From Gammaproteobacteria bacterium CG_4_10_14_0_2_um_filter_38_22 (GTDB taxonomy: Bacteria > Pseudomonadota > Gammaproteobacteria > Coxiellales > Coxiellaceae), in assembly GCA_002793195.1 (NCBI GenBank), contig PFPT01000030.1, positions 1-59,329 on the forward strand: 59,329 nt of DNA, written 5' to 3'. Both the position numbers and the translations under genes were made by a program. The notes under the pieces are model-generated. The model was not told the origin of the DNA, made no database searches, and was given only the letters and a program-made list of their open reading frames with translations. Below are positions 1-7,898 of this stretch, piece after piece. Positions within the stretch are counted from its first letter, which is position 1, and the number at the start of each line of letters is the position of its first letter.

Positions 1-135
1 ATATCACATCAAATGCAAAATCAACAAGTTAGAAATTGGGTGTTGCCCCGGGTTATTGAGAAGTTACTCTGAAAAGTTATAACTCATTGAAATAAAACAA
101 TTTGCATCATTTCAACCAAAGCCCTCTTTCTCCAC

Positions 136-160
136 CGACCAACTGTTAATCACTTGGTCG
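136..160 (+). other. Candidate recombinase attachment-site core
   Basis: CGACCAA (136-142) and TTGGTCG (154-160) form a perfect 7-bp inverted repeat around an 11-bp centre that coincides with the anticodon loop of the truncated tRNA-Asn. Tyrosine integrases often target tRNA anticodon loops and bind inverted core sites around the crossover. The orientation implies that the integrated element lies to the left of this point, outside the window. No integrase gene is visible here. Confidence 0.45.
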
Positions 161-187
161 CTGGTTCGAGTCCGGCCCGGGGAGCCA
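143..187 (+). pseudogene. tRNA-Asn(GTT) 3' half, truncated
   Basis: From the anticodon loop onward this is a perfect tRNA-Asn: loop CTGTTAA with anticodon GTT (145-147), a five-base 3' stem strand (150-154), a five-base variable loop, a T arm with stem 160-164/172-176 around TTCGAGT, the 3' acceptor strand CCGGGGA, discriminator G and encoded CCA (185-187). The bases before the loop (138-142, ACCAA) cannot pair with the 3' anticodon-stem strand, and no D arm precedes it, so the gene is broken at the anticodon loop. A CCCCGGG at 46-52 could mimic the 5' acceptor strand but is much too far away. It is a remnant or attachment-site copy, not a functional gene. Confidence 0.72.
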
Positions 188-269
188 TCTTTTCAAGCAG
201 TTACACCGTCTGTTTTTAACTACTTTTAAATTCTTTTAATTTTTAAATATAAAATATTTTTTAAATCGA

Positions 270-287
270 GACTCATTTTTATGAGGC
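270..287 (-). terminator. Possible terminator after the LuxR-type regulator
   Basis: A stem GACTCAT/ATGAGGC (one mismatch) around a TTT-rich loop lies about 35 bases past the stop of the minus-strand regulator. The following T tract on the minus strand is short and interrupted, so this is a weak call. Confidence 0.3.
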
Positions 288-320
288 TTGAAGTACCTTA
301 ACAAGGAGATCAGAAGCAAC

Positions 321-971
321 CTAATTTTTTGTATTTTCAATTATGGAGATATTTTCTAGCACATACGTTAAGCCAAATTTAATAGCTGTTGGCACAATTT
401 CAGATTTATGTCTGCATTGTAATTTATTCACAATACTCTTGATATGACTTTCAATCGTTTTGCTAGAACGAGAAAGAGCCAGCGCGATTTCTCCAACCTG
501 TTTTCCAAGCAAAATATATTTAAATATTTCAAATTCACGTTGTGTAAAATGTTCATTTGAAAATTCAGGGCCTAGATAAAAAATATTTTTTATTGGATCA
601 AGATAACCATGGTTCTTTGTTACAGAATAACCCGTTAACTCAATCGCGGTTCCCGCTATTCCAATCACTTTTTCATTTCTGTCTCGCAAAATTGTTTTGG
701 TATGTAACACATTAGCCATTCCATTACACTGCGTTCTTGGTTCTTGCTTATTAACAAAAATAGCACCCGTCATCACTTGTGCATCACCATGCCTATAAAG
801 CGTTGCCTGTGGTTTCCAAACGAAATCATAATCTGTTTTGCCCGCAATTTGATTGGGTGAATCTAACCCAGCCAATTCAGCGCCTGCTTCATTCACAAAC
901 AAATACTTTAAATTTTTATCTTTTGCGAAAACAGCAATTTTTTTATCTAAATTTAATAATTTTTCTATCAA
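321..971 (-). CDS. PAS domain LuxR-family transcriptional regulator
   Basis: A 216-residue regulator. Residues about 10-112 look like a PAS sensor fold (FVNEAGAELAGL, then GKTDYDF and a GIAGTAIELT strand), and residues about 142-200 are a LuxR/FixJ helix-turn-helix (FTQREFEIF ... SSKTIESHIKSI). No receiver domain is present, so the signal is probably a small molecule bound by PAS. The start codon is TTG at 971, with GGGGAG ten bases upstream; no ATG occurs before residue 67. It is transcribed divergently from the giant dioxygenase/HAD gene and lies upstream of the biosynthetic operon, so it may control either, but no binding site could be assigned. Similar PAS-LuxR proteins are common in Legionellales. 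Confidence 0.85.
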   Translation of the reverse strand: MIEKLLNLDKKIAVFAKDKNLKYLFVNEAGAELAGLDSPNQIAGKTDYDFVWKPQATLYRHGDAQVMTGAIFVNKQEPRTQCNGMANVLHTKTILRDRNEKVIGIAGTAIELTGYSVTKNHGYLDPIKNIFYLGPEFSNEHFTQREFEIFKYILLGKQVGEIALALSRSSKTIESHIKSIVNKLQCRHKSEIVPTAIKFGLTYVLENISIIENTKN

Positions 972-1323
972 AATACGGCAACTCCCCTGAGTTTCCCAGT
1001 TAGTTACGCCAATAAAATACTTCGCAACTATTATATATTTTTTTTCTCAAGATCGCATTGATAAAACTATTTTATGCTCAACAGACCGCAGTTAAAGAGC
1101 TCGCAGGTTCCGCAACAACAATCCAAAATGTACAGATTAGAAAATACGTCCACAATGGAATAGGTAAAAAAATCAGGTTTTTCCTGATATTTTTTAAAAA
1201 GAATTCCTCTAAGATGCTTCCGCAATGTTCAGATAGATAAAATAAGGCAAGCCATTTCTATCACAAGTAACGAGCTGACACGGCAGTCTGTTATCACATC
1301 CAATTCTATTTTTGTAAAAGCAT
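972..1323. promoter_or_regulatory. Divergent intergenic region, regulator / giant protein
   Basis: About 350 bases separate two divergent genes. The stretch is AT-rich and should hold promoters for both, but no clear -35/-10 pair with normal spacing was found. The only clear structure is the terminator-like hairpin listed at 1172-1195. A 60-codon plus-strand frame at 1058-1240 has no ribosome-binding site and no recognisable product. Confidence 0.4.
1172..1195. terminator. Terminator-like hairpin inside the divergent region
   Basis: ATCAGG-TTTTT-CCTGAT forms a perfect 6-bp stem followed by ATTTTTT; it is preceded by an A7 run, so it could also act on the minus strand. No annotated gene ends into it from either side, so it might end a short leader RNA or antisense transcript, or attenuate transcription toward 1324. 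Confidence 0.5.
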
Positions 1324-4300
1324 ATGAGAAAAAACAGAGTCAGTATCACATTGTATAGCACCCAAAATGGTTGCTCATTTAATGCCGATGTTTTAAGTGA
1401 AATAAGCAATATTGCCATACTTAAAAAACACATCGATAACTCAGCCGTCTATTTTCAAGACACACCGCCTATATTTACCTTATCTGTATTTTTAGTGCCC
1501 GACTGGCATTTTTCTAATTTTAATCATGCGAGCTACCATTTAGCAAAGGAAGCTTTTTTAAACGCAGTACAAAATAGATTACAAAAAGAAAAATTAGATA
1601 ACATTCAATTAGACGATTTCTATGAATCACTTAACGAAAGTAAAGAATATCAAGCAGTAAAGGAATATTTGGTTAACTTGACCGGTGTTAACAATGTGCC
1701 TGATATCATGAAGATTCAGGTTATCGTACGAAATAATGATAGCTCGCATCTTCAGATAGATAGTAATACACAAATTCATGATCATCGGGCATTTTATCAA
1801 GCTACATTTGGATCGCAAAATCATCACCCCATATTACTCAACGCTGCTTTTTATGGAGAAAAATACATTGGAGCGCATAATAAGCTTGTCTACACTTCAG
1901 AACATAGTGAATTTCAAATTCAGCTAAAGCAATCCTATTTAATTTTTTGTAGCACATATAAAACAATTTCAATAAAGTCAAAAAAAAACATTATCTACTC
2001 TAATTTATTTTTGAAAACACTTGAGCTATATAAATTAGTTTCTCCTTTAACCTTTGTAGATGCTAAAACCCAAGTTGAAAAAACAATTTACCCTGCGGAT
2101 TTATCTCGATCTGAATTTCAACTCTCACGATTTGTAATCACCATTGTAAATCTGCAGTTTAAAATTCCAAAAGAGACTGGTGATTGTGAGAGCGCATTAT
2201 TAAAAAAAATCCCAATGATCAAAATCGGTGATGCTTTATGTGGATATGCTGCTTTTAGAACCGCATTAAAAAGACTGACAGGCAATATTGGGTTGCATAA
2301 ATATGCCGGAAATTCAAAGCAATTTATACAAGACCTGTTAGAAACAAATACTCAGAAAATAAATGAAGATACAGCAGTGAGAAGACAGTTGTTTTGCTTA
2401 TCTCGCCCTGATCTTGATAAAAAAATCATTGCGGATTTTTGCAGTAAAGCAATTGAATTTACCAAGACTATGCAGGAAAAAACGGAGTCATTCAGAATAA
2501 TGAGTGCATTAGTACACTCCATTCCAAGCAATGTACTTGGAGCAAAACTGACTTTTGAATTATTCGGATGCACCCTTGAAGAATTATACAACAATCCATT
2601 TTTAATAGAGGAGAAATTTATGTCAAGAAAAACATTAACAACAGAAGAGATGCATTACCGCGACGTATACTGCAAGCCTGATTTAAAATTTCAAGAAACC
2701 CTATTAAGTGAACTTGGTGATGATTTTAAAGATATGGCTACACTATTAGATCAAAATGGTATTATTGCTTTGCCAGCATTTTTTTCAGGTGATGCGCTTC
2801 ACCAAATGCAAGCAGATTTTGATGGATGGTGCAGCAAAAAAATGCCTGATGTTCACAACCATATTCAGTTTGGCGGTACTGTTGAAGAAACCTATTTAAC
2901 AGATTCAAAAACGATATGCCAAGCAGTTACCCACCCTTTTATTACGACACTTGGTGCTTATGCGTGGGGTCATGACACCACGCTTTCATCAATACGCGCT
3001 TATCGTATTTACCCAACAGCGCCAAAAAAATATCGCGCATTTCAACCGCATAATGATGGTCATGGAAAAGAATACAAAGTAATGCTACTGCTAACCGATG
3101 TAGAAAAAGGGGGGCAAGGCATGCGCTATTGGCCCGGAACACATACGATTGATTGGGAAATTCACTCTAGTCGAGACACGCTATACACAGATAATGAAAT
3201 TGCGCAGCTACCTGAGCCATTTGAATGTAGCGGGCCTGCTGGAACTCTCTTTATTTTTAATATTAATGGCATTCATTCTGGCGTGAGAAATGAAGGCGCA
3301 ACAAGAGACACAGTTGTGTGGAGCATCTCTGCGGGAAAACGTTTATATCCAGTACCCGCATTACACTCTGCGGTTACTAGTGAGTTAACTGATTATGAAA
3401 AAACTGTTTTTCGATGTGGAAAAGAAAATGAGTTAGATGAAGTAGAAGGTGAATTAGCCGCACAACCAAAAAATGTATTAGTTGATTTTTTAAAAAAAAA
3501 TAAAAATGTCATTAACTTATCAGCTCAACGCTTTTTATCAAAAATTGAACCAAAAAAAACTTTGCGTGTTTACGGAACAACCAATCCATTTCAATTACCA
3601 GTTTCACCTCAAAAAAAATTATTAGATTGCAGTCATGCTGATTTTTTAACAACCAATGAAATTACAGAAGTACAGTTAAAATTAAGCTTAAGCGAGAATC
3701 CAAGGCGCGGCATAGATCTGCCAATTCGGCTATATTCGGGTATCCGCGATAAATCAAGAGATTTAGCATTGTGTTTTATTCGAGATACTTGGTTATCTAA
3801 TGAAAGAGAGGGAATAATTTTTAAAAAACTACTTCCCCATCTAGATCATCAAAAAATGATGACGACAGACAAATTGAAAACATATCAAAACCACTGTTCG
3901 AATTCACTTGAGCTGCTGTCTTGTCCAGAAAGCGCATTCTCTATGCTCTCCGTTAAAAAATTTGATTTTATAAATTTTATTAGTGATTTAGATTGGTGCT
4001 TAAAAACAGCAGAAAGTTATTCGCTTATCAGTGCAGAATTATCTCTGTTACTAGCAACATTAGATTATCTAATAGAAAAATCAGCCCATCCAAAATTAAA
4101 AGAAGCGCTTGAAGAGCAGTTTTTTTTAGTTGCACGGTGTTATATTGGTCACATCAAACTAGATCAGTTACATAAACAGCAAATCGTTGGCGGAACTGAG
4201 TTTCAAAAATACATTGAAGAAAAACCCAAGACTACTCAAACGAGATTTCCCCTCTCAGCCTGTATTGATAGCGAACCTGTTATACTGGTTGAAATGAGCG

Positions 4301-5577
4301 CCACCATGGAATTTTTCTTCCATGCGGAAAAATTAAGCAGTGACATCAATCCAAGAGAATGGTTTGAGTTGCGACCTTCCCATGAACTGATGCGTATTTT
4401 AGAAAGCTTTTTAAAAGCACTCTCATCCTTCAATGGAAAAATAAAATTCATCATTTTTGATCGAGAAAATAAAAGAAGAAGCTATTTTCAGCATGTTGAA
4501 ATGAATACACAGATTGAGAAAATAAAAATTACATTGTTGGCGCTTTTTAAAGACAAAGGATTTGAAAACTCGATCAAAGAAATTGAAGGTGTTTTCGATG
4601 CATACAGCTTGTCTCAATTAATTCATATATACCCAAATCACTTACTTCTTTTGCAAGAAAACAGTGGATTTCACCGAGAAGCTCAAGAATATTCAATTCC
4701 AAATATAGCCATTCATGCTGAAATTAATGGTCAATTTCACCTTGAAAATCTTGAATCCACTGTCCAATCAATTGCCGAATTTTCAGAAGGAAATAATAAC
4801 CCTGTTATTTATCTTTCCTTTGATATTGATAAGACGATTTTATTTCACAGACAAATTTTTTCAAGACAAAATCAAAAAGCACTTGAAAATTATGCATCGC
4901 ATATGCAGTTGGAACAAAGCAGCCAGTTTTTTAATCCCTTTATATTTGAGTTAATTTCATTAATGATAAGACAAATAAATACATTGAATGTGCTACGCCA
5001 ACAAACTGAGCAAAAACCCATTCAGTTACGAATTGGAATCACAACACACAGAATGCCGGATCAAGCGTTAGAAAAGTTTGGAAATCAAATCAATCAAATG
5101 AAGGTCTTTAATATTGTGAGCCTATTCATTGAAAAAATAAGACAAACGCTCAACTTGGAAATAACCATTCATTCGGATGATATTTTTTGTTTGGGCGCAC
5201 CCATTACAGATGAAAGTGGCGCATATCAACGCACTAAAACACCACCTGAAGTAAAAGACAAGCTCAGTTTTCTACAGAAAAAATTTGAGCAAGAAAATAG
5301 CTTGATTATTCACATCGATGATGACCCAGAGCAACAGGATTATTTTTGGCAACTTGATCAAAGTAAAAAACGCATTTGCTTTATAAAAATGGAACAAAAA
5401 AAAGCTGAAAGAATTCATCTTGAACCTTTATTTTCAAGATGGCTTGATCGTTTGTCAACAGACAGCAGTCGCGCAACCTGTGATACCTTAAGATCACCCT
5501 GTTTATTCACGCCTAAATCCAAGCCTGTTGCAAAAGCAGAAGGCGATACTTCAAGCTTTTCGATGGTGACTTTATAG
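1324..5577 (+). CDS. Giant multidomain protein with PhyH-type dioxygenase and HAD-like domains; putative effector
   Basis: A 1417-residue protein. Residues 1-430 are unrecognised. Residues about 450-685 form a PhyH-type Fe(II)/2-oxoglutarate dioxygenase: facial triad H576-N-D578 and H651 (GIHSGVRN), with R661 ten residues later placed to bind 2-oxoglutarate. Residues about 1155-1345 resemble a HAD phosphatase: D1167-I-D1169-K-T motif I, a T in GITTHR near 1240, and HIDDDPEQ (D1332-D1334) as motif IV. The tail is polar and Ser/Thr-rich (ending SSFSMVTL), as in Dot/Icm substrates. A strong in-frame ribosome-binding site precedes M433, so a shorter product starting just before the dioxygenase domain is possible. 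A terminator follows. Combined hydroxylase/phosphatase architecture is unusual; the substrate is unknown and effector status is inferred from size, mosaic architecture and neighbourhood. Confidence 0.8.
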   Translation: MRKNRVSITLYSTQNGCSFNADVLSEISNIAILKKHIDNSAVYFQDTPPIFTLSVFLVPDWHFSNFNHASYHLAKEAFLNAVQNRLQKEKLDNIQLDDFYESLNESKEYQAVKEYLVNLTGVNNVPDIMKIQVIVRNNDSSHLQIDSNTQIHDHRAFYQATFGSQNHHPILLNAAFYGEKYIGAHNKLVYTSEHSEFQIQLKQSYLIFCSTYKTISIKSKKNIIYSNLFLKTLELYKLVSPLTFVDAKTQVEKTIYPADLSRSEFQLSRFVITIVNLQFKIPKETGDCESALLKKIPMIKIGDALCGYAAFRTALKRLTGNIGLHKYAGNSKQFIQDLLETNTQKINEDTAVRRQLFCLSRPDLDKKIIADFCSKAIEFTKTMQEKTESFRIMSALVHSIPSNVLGAKLTFELFGCTLEELYNNPFLIEEKFMSRKTLTTEEMHYRDVYCKPDLKFQETLLSELGDDFKDMATLLDQNGIIALPAFFSGDALHQMQADFDGWCSKKMPDVHNHIQFGGTVEETYLTDSKTICQAVTHPFITTLGAYAWGHDTTLSSIRAYRIYPTAPKKYRAFQPHNDGHGKEYKVMLLLTDVEKGGQGMRYWPGTHTIDWEIHSSRDTLYTDNEIAQLPEPFECSGPAGTLFIFNINGIHSGVRNEGATRDTVVWSISAGKRLYPVPALHSAVTSELTDYEKTVFRCGKENELDEVEGELAAQPKNVLVDFLKKNKNVINLSAQRFLSKIEPKKTLRVYGTTNPFQLPVSPQKKLLDCSHADFLTTNEITEVQLKLSLSENPRRGIDLPIRLYSGIRDKSRDLALCFIRDTWLSNEREGIIFKKLLPHLDHQKMMTTDKLKTYQNHCSNSLELLSCPESAFSMLSVKKFDFINFISDLDWCLKTAESYSLISAELSLLLATLDYLIEKSAHPKLKEALEEQFFLVARCYIGHIKLDQLHKQQIVGGTEFQKYIEEKPKTTQTRFPLSACIDSEPVILVEMSATMEFFFHAEKLSSDINPREWFELRPSHELMRILESFLKALSSFNGKIKFIIFDRENKRRSYFQHVEMNTQIEKIKITLLALFKDKGFENSIKEIEGVFDAYSLSQLIHIYPNHLLLLQENSGFHREAQEYSIPNIAIHAEINGQFHLENLESTVQSIAEFSEGNNNPVIYLSFDIDKTILFHRQIFSRQNQKALENYASHMQLEQSSQFFNPFIFELISLMIRQINTLNVLRQQTEQKPIQLRIGITTHRMPDQALEKFGNQINQMKVFNIVSLFIEKIRQTLNLEITIHSDDIFCLGAPITDESGAYQRTKTPPEVKDKLSFLQKKFEQENSLIIHIDDDPEQQDYFWQLDQSKKRICFIKMEQKKAERIHLEPLFSRWLDRLSTDSSRATCDTLRSPCLFTPKSKPVAKAEGDTSSFSMVTL
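2608..2622 (+). promoter_or_regulatory. Strong internal Shine-Dalgarno and in-frame ATG
   Basis: GAGGAG at 2608-2613 stands six bases before ATG 2620-2622, which is in frame and is codon 433 of the giant protein. It is better than anything in front of the annotated start at 1324. It would give a 985-residue form beginning MSRKTLTTEEM, just ahead of the dioxygenase domain. Confidence 0.5.
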
Positions 5578-5686
5578 GTTTTTAAAGCGAATGGGGTTTC
5601 TTTAGAAATAGAAAAAAGCGATAGTTTAAGTCACGAAGATCATGACAGATTCGCTAAGGATCCATTTTAAGACCTGTGATTAATCT

Positions 5687-5716
5687 GCGGTATTTATAAA
5701 AAAATACCGCTATTTT
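5687..5716 (+). terminator. Rho-independent terminator of the giant gene
   Basis: GCGGTATTT (5687-5695) pairs perfectly with AAATACCGC (5702-5710) around a six-base loop, followed by TATTTTAT. It lies 110 bases after the stop at 5577 and separates this gene from the exporter. Confidence 0.75.
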
Positions 5717-5763
5717 ATGCTTGCTAATCGTGCCGGATTATTAAGCGATAGTACAAAAGCATA

Positions 5764-5792
5764 TTGTTCAATCTTGAACAAAGCGTTATGAT
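5764..5792 (+). promoter_or_regulatory. Promoter with overlapping palindromic operator for the MFS exporter
   Basis: TTGTTCAA-TC-TTGAACAA (5764-5781) is a perfect 8-2-8 inverted repeat. TATGAT (5787-5792) is a good -10 and lies 17 bases after a weak -35 (TTGTTC 5764-5769), so the palindrome would cover the -35 and spacer: the classic position for a TetR/MarR-type repressor. No such repressor gene is in the window. Confidence 0.5.
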
Positions 5793-5822
5793 CATGTTAT
5801 TTCAATTGAAAGTGGGACACAC

Positions 5823-7001
5823 ATGATCAATTCATTCAAAACAGCCTTATTACTATCATATATCTGCATCGCCTCTGTTTCTGCTGCCATCATCACGCCC
5901 GCTTTGCCACACATTCAATCTTTTTTTTCATTATCGAAGGGATCAGTGGAATGGATCGTATCCATCTTTTTATTAGGGTATGTCATCGGGCAATTAATTT
6001 ATGCACCCATTGCCAATCGTTATGGCCGATTAAAAGCCTTACGCACAGGATTGTTTATTAATTTAATTGGGATTTTAATTTGCATTACTTCAACTTACAT
6101 CAATAGTTTTTCATTGCTCATCACAGGTAGATTGGTCACCGCATTGGGTGCAGCCAGTGGATTATCTTGTACGTTTATGTTGATCAATGAATTATTGCCA
6201 TCAGATCGCGCTAAGCATGCCATGTCATTATCCATTATTTCATTTACCACTGGAATTGGTTTGGCCGTTTTATTAGGTAGTTTAATCACGCAATATTTTA
6301 AATGGCAGGATTGTTTTTTATTGCTCTTAGTTCATGGAATCATAATGTATTGCTGCACATTTGCATTTCCAGAAACACTGAAATCACCCAAAGCGATTCA
6401 TCCAAAAATAATTTTAGAACATTACCTCACTGCATTTAAAAATCCAAAACTCGTTGTATTTTCATTGGTTATTGGGTTTGTATCTGTATTCACTTATGGC
6501 TATTCCGCATCCGCACCCATTTATACACAAACCATTTTGCATTTATCTCCCAGCCAATACGGCTATTGGAATATATTAAATATGACTGGTATGTTAACGA
6601 GCGGTATTTTAAGTGCCTATTTAATCAAAAAATATCATGAAAAAAATGTATTGATTACAGGATTTGTTCTCGTATTTTTTGGACTGGTTATGTTATCGTT
6701 TATGACGATATTCAGTTTCAATTATTCACTGTTATTTTTTGCGATCACTACTTTTTTGTATTTAACCTCAGGGTTGTTATTTCCATCAGCTTCTATTTTT
6801 GCATCAACTGCCATTTCAGATCGCGCAAGCGCATCGAGTGTCATGTCATTTATTAACATGGGATCAGCGATGATTGGCGTAATCATTATGGGATATCTTC
6901 CGCTACAATCGATTATCTCATTTACTGCTGTTTTATCCGTTTTCTTTACTGTTGTGTTATTACTGGCTATTTACCAGCTATCCACTGCACGCCTAAAATA
7001 A
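5823..7001 (+). CDS. MFS exporter, Bcr/CflA-type
   Basis: 392 residues with the twelve hydrophobic segments of a major facilitator and the family A motif between helices 2 and 3 (ANRYGRLKALR). The N-terminus (ALPHIQSFF, then a helix-2 LLGYVIGQLIYAP) matches the Bcr/CflA drug-resistance group, which exports bicyclomycin, chloramphenicol and similar compounds by proton antiport. It starts at ATG 5823 behind GTGGGA. It stands alone between a terminator and the convergent end of the biosynthetic operon, which makes it a candidate exporter for that operon's product, though this is inference. A perfect palindrome overlaps its predicted promoter, so it is probably under repressor control. The two genes converge with 19 bases between stops. 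Confidence 0.88.
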   Translation: MINSFKTALLLSYICIASVSAAIITPALPHIQSFFSLSKGSVEWIVSIFLLGYVIGQLIYAPIANRYGRLKALRTGLFINLIGILICITSTYINSFSLLITGRLVTALGAASGLSCTFMLINELLPSDRAKHAMSLSIISFTTGIGLAVLLGSLITQYFKWQDCFLLLLVHGIIMYCCTFAFPETLKSPKAIHPKIILEHYLTAFKNPKLVVFSLVIGFVSVFTYGYSASAPIYTQTILHLSPSQYGYWNILNMTGMLTSGILSAYLIKKYHEKNVLITGFVLVFFGLVMLSFMTIFSFNYSLLFFAITTFLYLTSGLLFPSASIFASTAISDRASASSVMSFINMGSAMIGVIIMGYLPLQSIISFTAVLSVFFTVVLLLAIYQLSTARLK

Positions 7002-7020
7002 AAGTAAGTGGCATACAAAA

Positions 7021-7887
7021 TCACTCTTTTTTAAACACAACTAAACCTTGTTCACCCATCTGCGCATCTTCAATGAATAAAGCATAAACTGTTCCAGATG
7101 CATGTAACATAGCCGCTTTCTGCAATTGATCTAAAAAAAGAAATAAAGAGGTAACGCCATAATTCAATTTATGTTTCAGCAACTTCAAACCGGATAAAAT
7201 TTGAAAACTGTTTTTCTCACCAGGAGATGTAGTTAGAAAATAACAAAATATTTCCACATGCTGCACAGTTTGATATTGTTGCTGCAATTGCAATACAAAC
7301 TGCGCAATATGAGTCTCAAAATCAGTAATAATCACCATCTCTGCGTGCAAGCATTTTAAATTTACAGTATCAACATTAAAAACACGCGAAAGCGATAATA
7401 AAGCAACACCATTGAGCGCTGGTAAAATCGGCTGAGCATGACAGGTAACAGGTAGGCAACACTGATCAAATCCAAGTATCATTGCCCGATGTATTTTTTT
7501 ACTTTCAAAAAATGCATTCAATAAATGTAATGCGGTTACAACCGACAATATACCCTGCTCTGCAATATCCACACTATCACAATGAATAGCATATTGTTGC
7601 GCTAAATAAGGGTGAATATGTGAGTATAAAGGATCATACTCAGCAGCAGCATGAACAACGATACTATAATCTGCGCTTCTACAATCAGTCAACACAGTCG
7701 GATAATAAAAAGCCAGTGCATCAAACAATTCAGAGAATGAAAAGCCCGCCTTATTTTTCAAGAAAGAAGGGTGAAAAAAACCACCGCTAACGCGGTGTAA
7801 ATCATTACAGTATTCAATAAAATCAGACCGCGGCTCTTGCATTGTATAATCAGCTGCTTGATATGAAACTATACTATTCAAATACAT
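7021..7887 (-). CDS. Degenerate KAS III/thiolase-fold protein, likely non-catalytic partner
   Basis: 288 residues, last gene of the biosynthetic operon. The segment around 103-140 has the shape of the KAS III nucleophile region: a short strand, the active-site turn, a long ALHLLNAFFES helix, then the AMILGFDQ strand. Where KAS III enzymes carry the catalytic Cys (xxACAGx) this protein has A109-E110-Q111-G112, so the nucleophile is replaced by Glu; no equivalent of the catalytic His is visible in the C-terminal half. It is similar in layout to the protein at 15359-16210, including the C-terminal strand-turn-strand ending in a GLVVFKK type sequence. By analogy with PqsB in the PqsBC heterodimer it may be a structural partner of one of the two active KAS III proteins. 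This assignment is fold recognition by eye. Confidence 0.6.
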   Translation of the reverse strand: MYLNSIVSYQAADYTMQEPRSDFIEYCNDLHRVSGGFFHPSFLKNKAGFSFSELFDALAFYYPTVLTDCRSADYSIVVHAAAEYDPLYSHIHPYLAQQYAIHCDSVDIAEQGILSVVTALHLLNAFFESKKIHRAMILGFDQCCLPVTCHAQPILPALNGVALLSLSRVFNVDTVNLKCLHAEMVIITDFETHIAQFVLQLQQQYQTVQHVEIFCYFLTTSPGEKNSFQILSGLKLLKHKLNYGVTSLFLFLDQLQKAAMLHASGTVYALFIEDAQMGEQGLVVFKKE

Positions 7888-7898
7888 AACAAACTCAA

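Noticed and set aside
46-52. CCCCGGG as 5' acceptor strand of the tRNA-Asn
   Set aside because: It lies about 90 bases before the anticodon loop, with no D arm between; a normal tRNA needs about 35.
1058-1240. 60-codon plus-strand frame upstream of the giant gene
   Set aside because: No Shine-Dalgarno, no recognisable motif, and it runs through the terminator-like hairpin.
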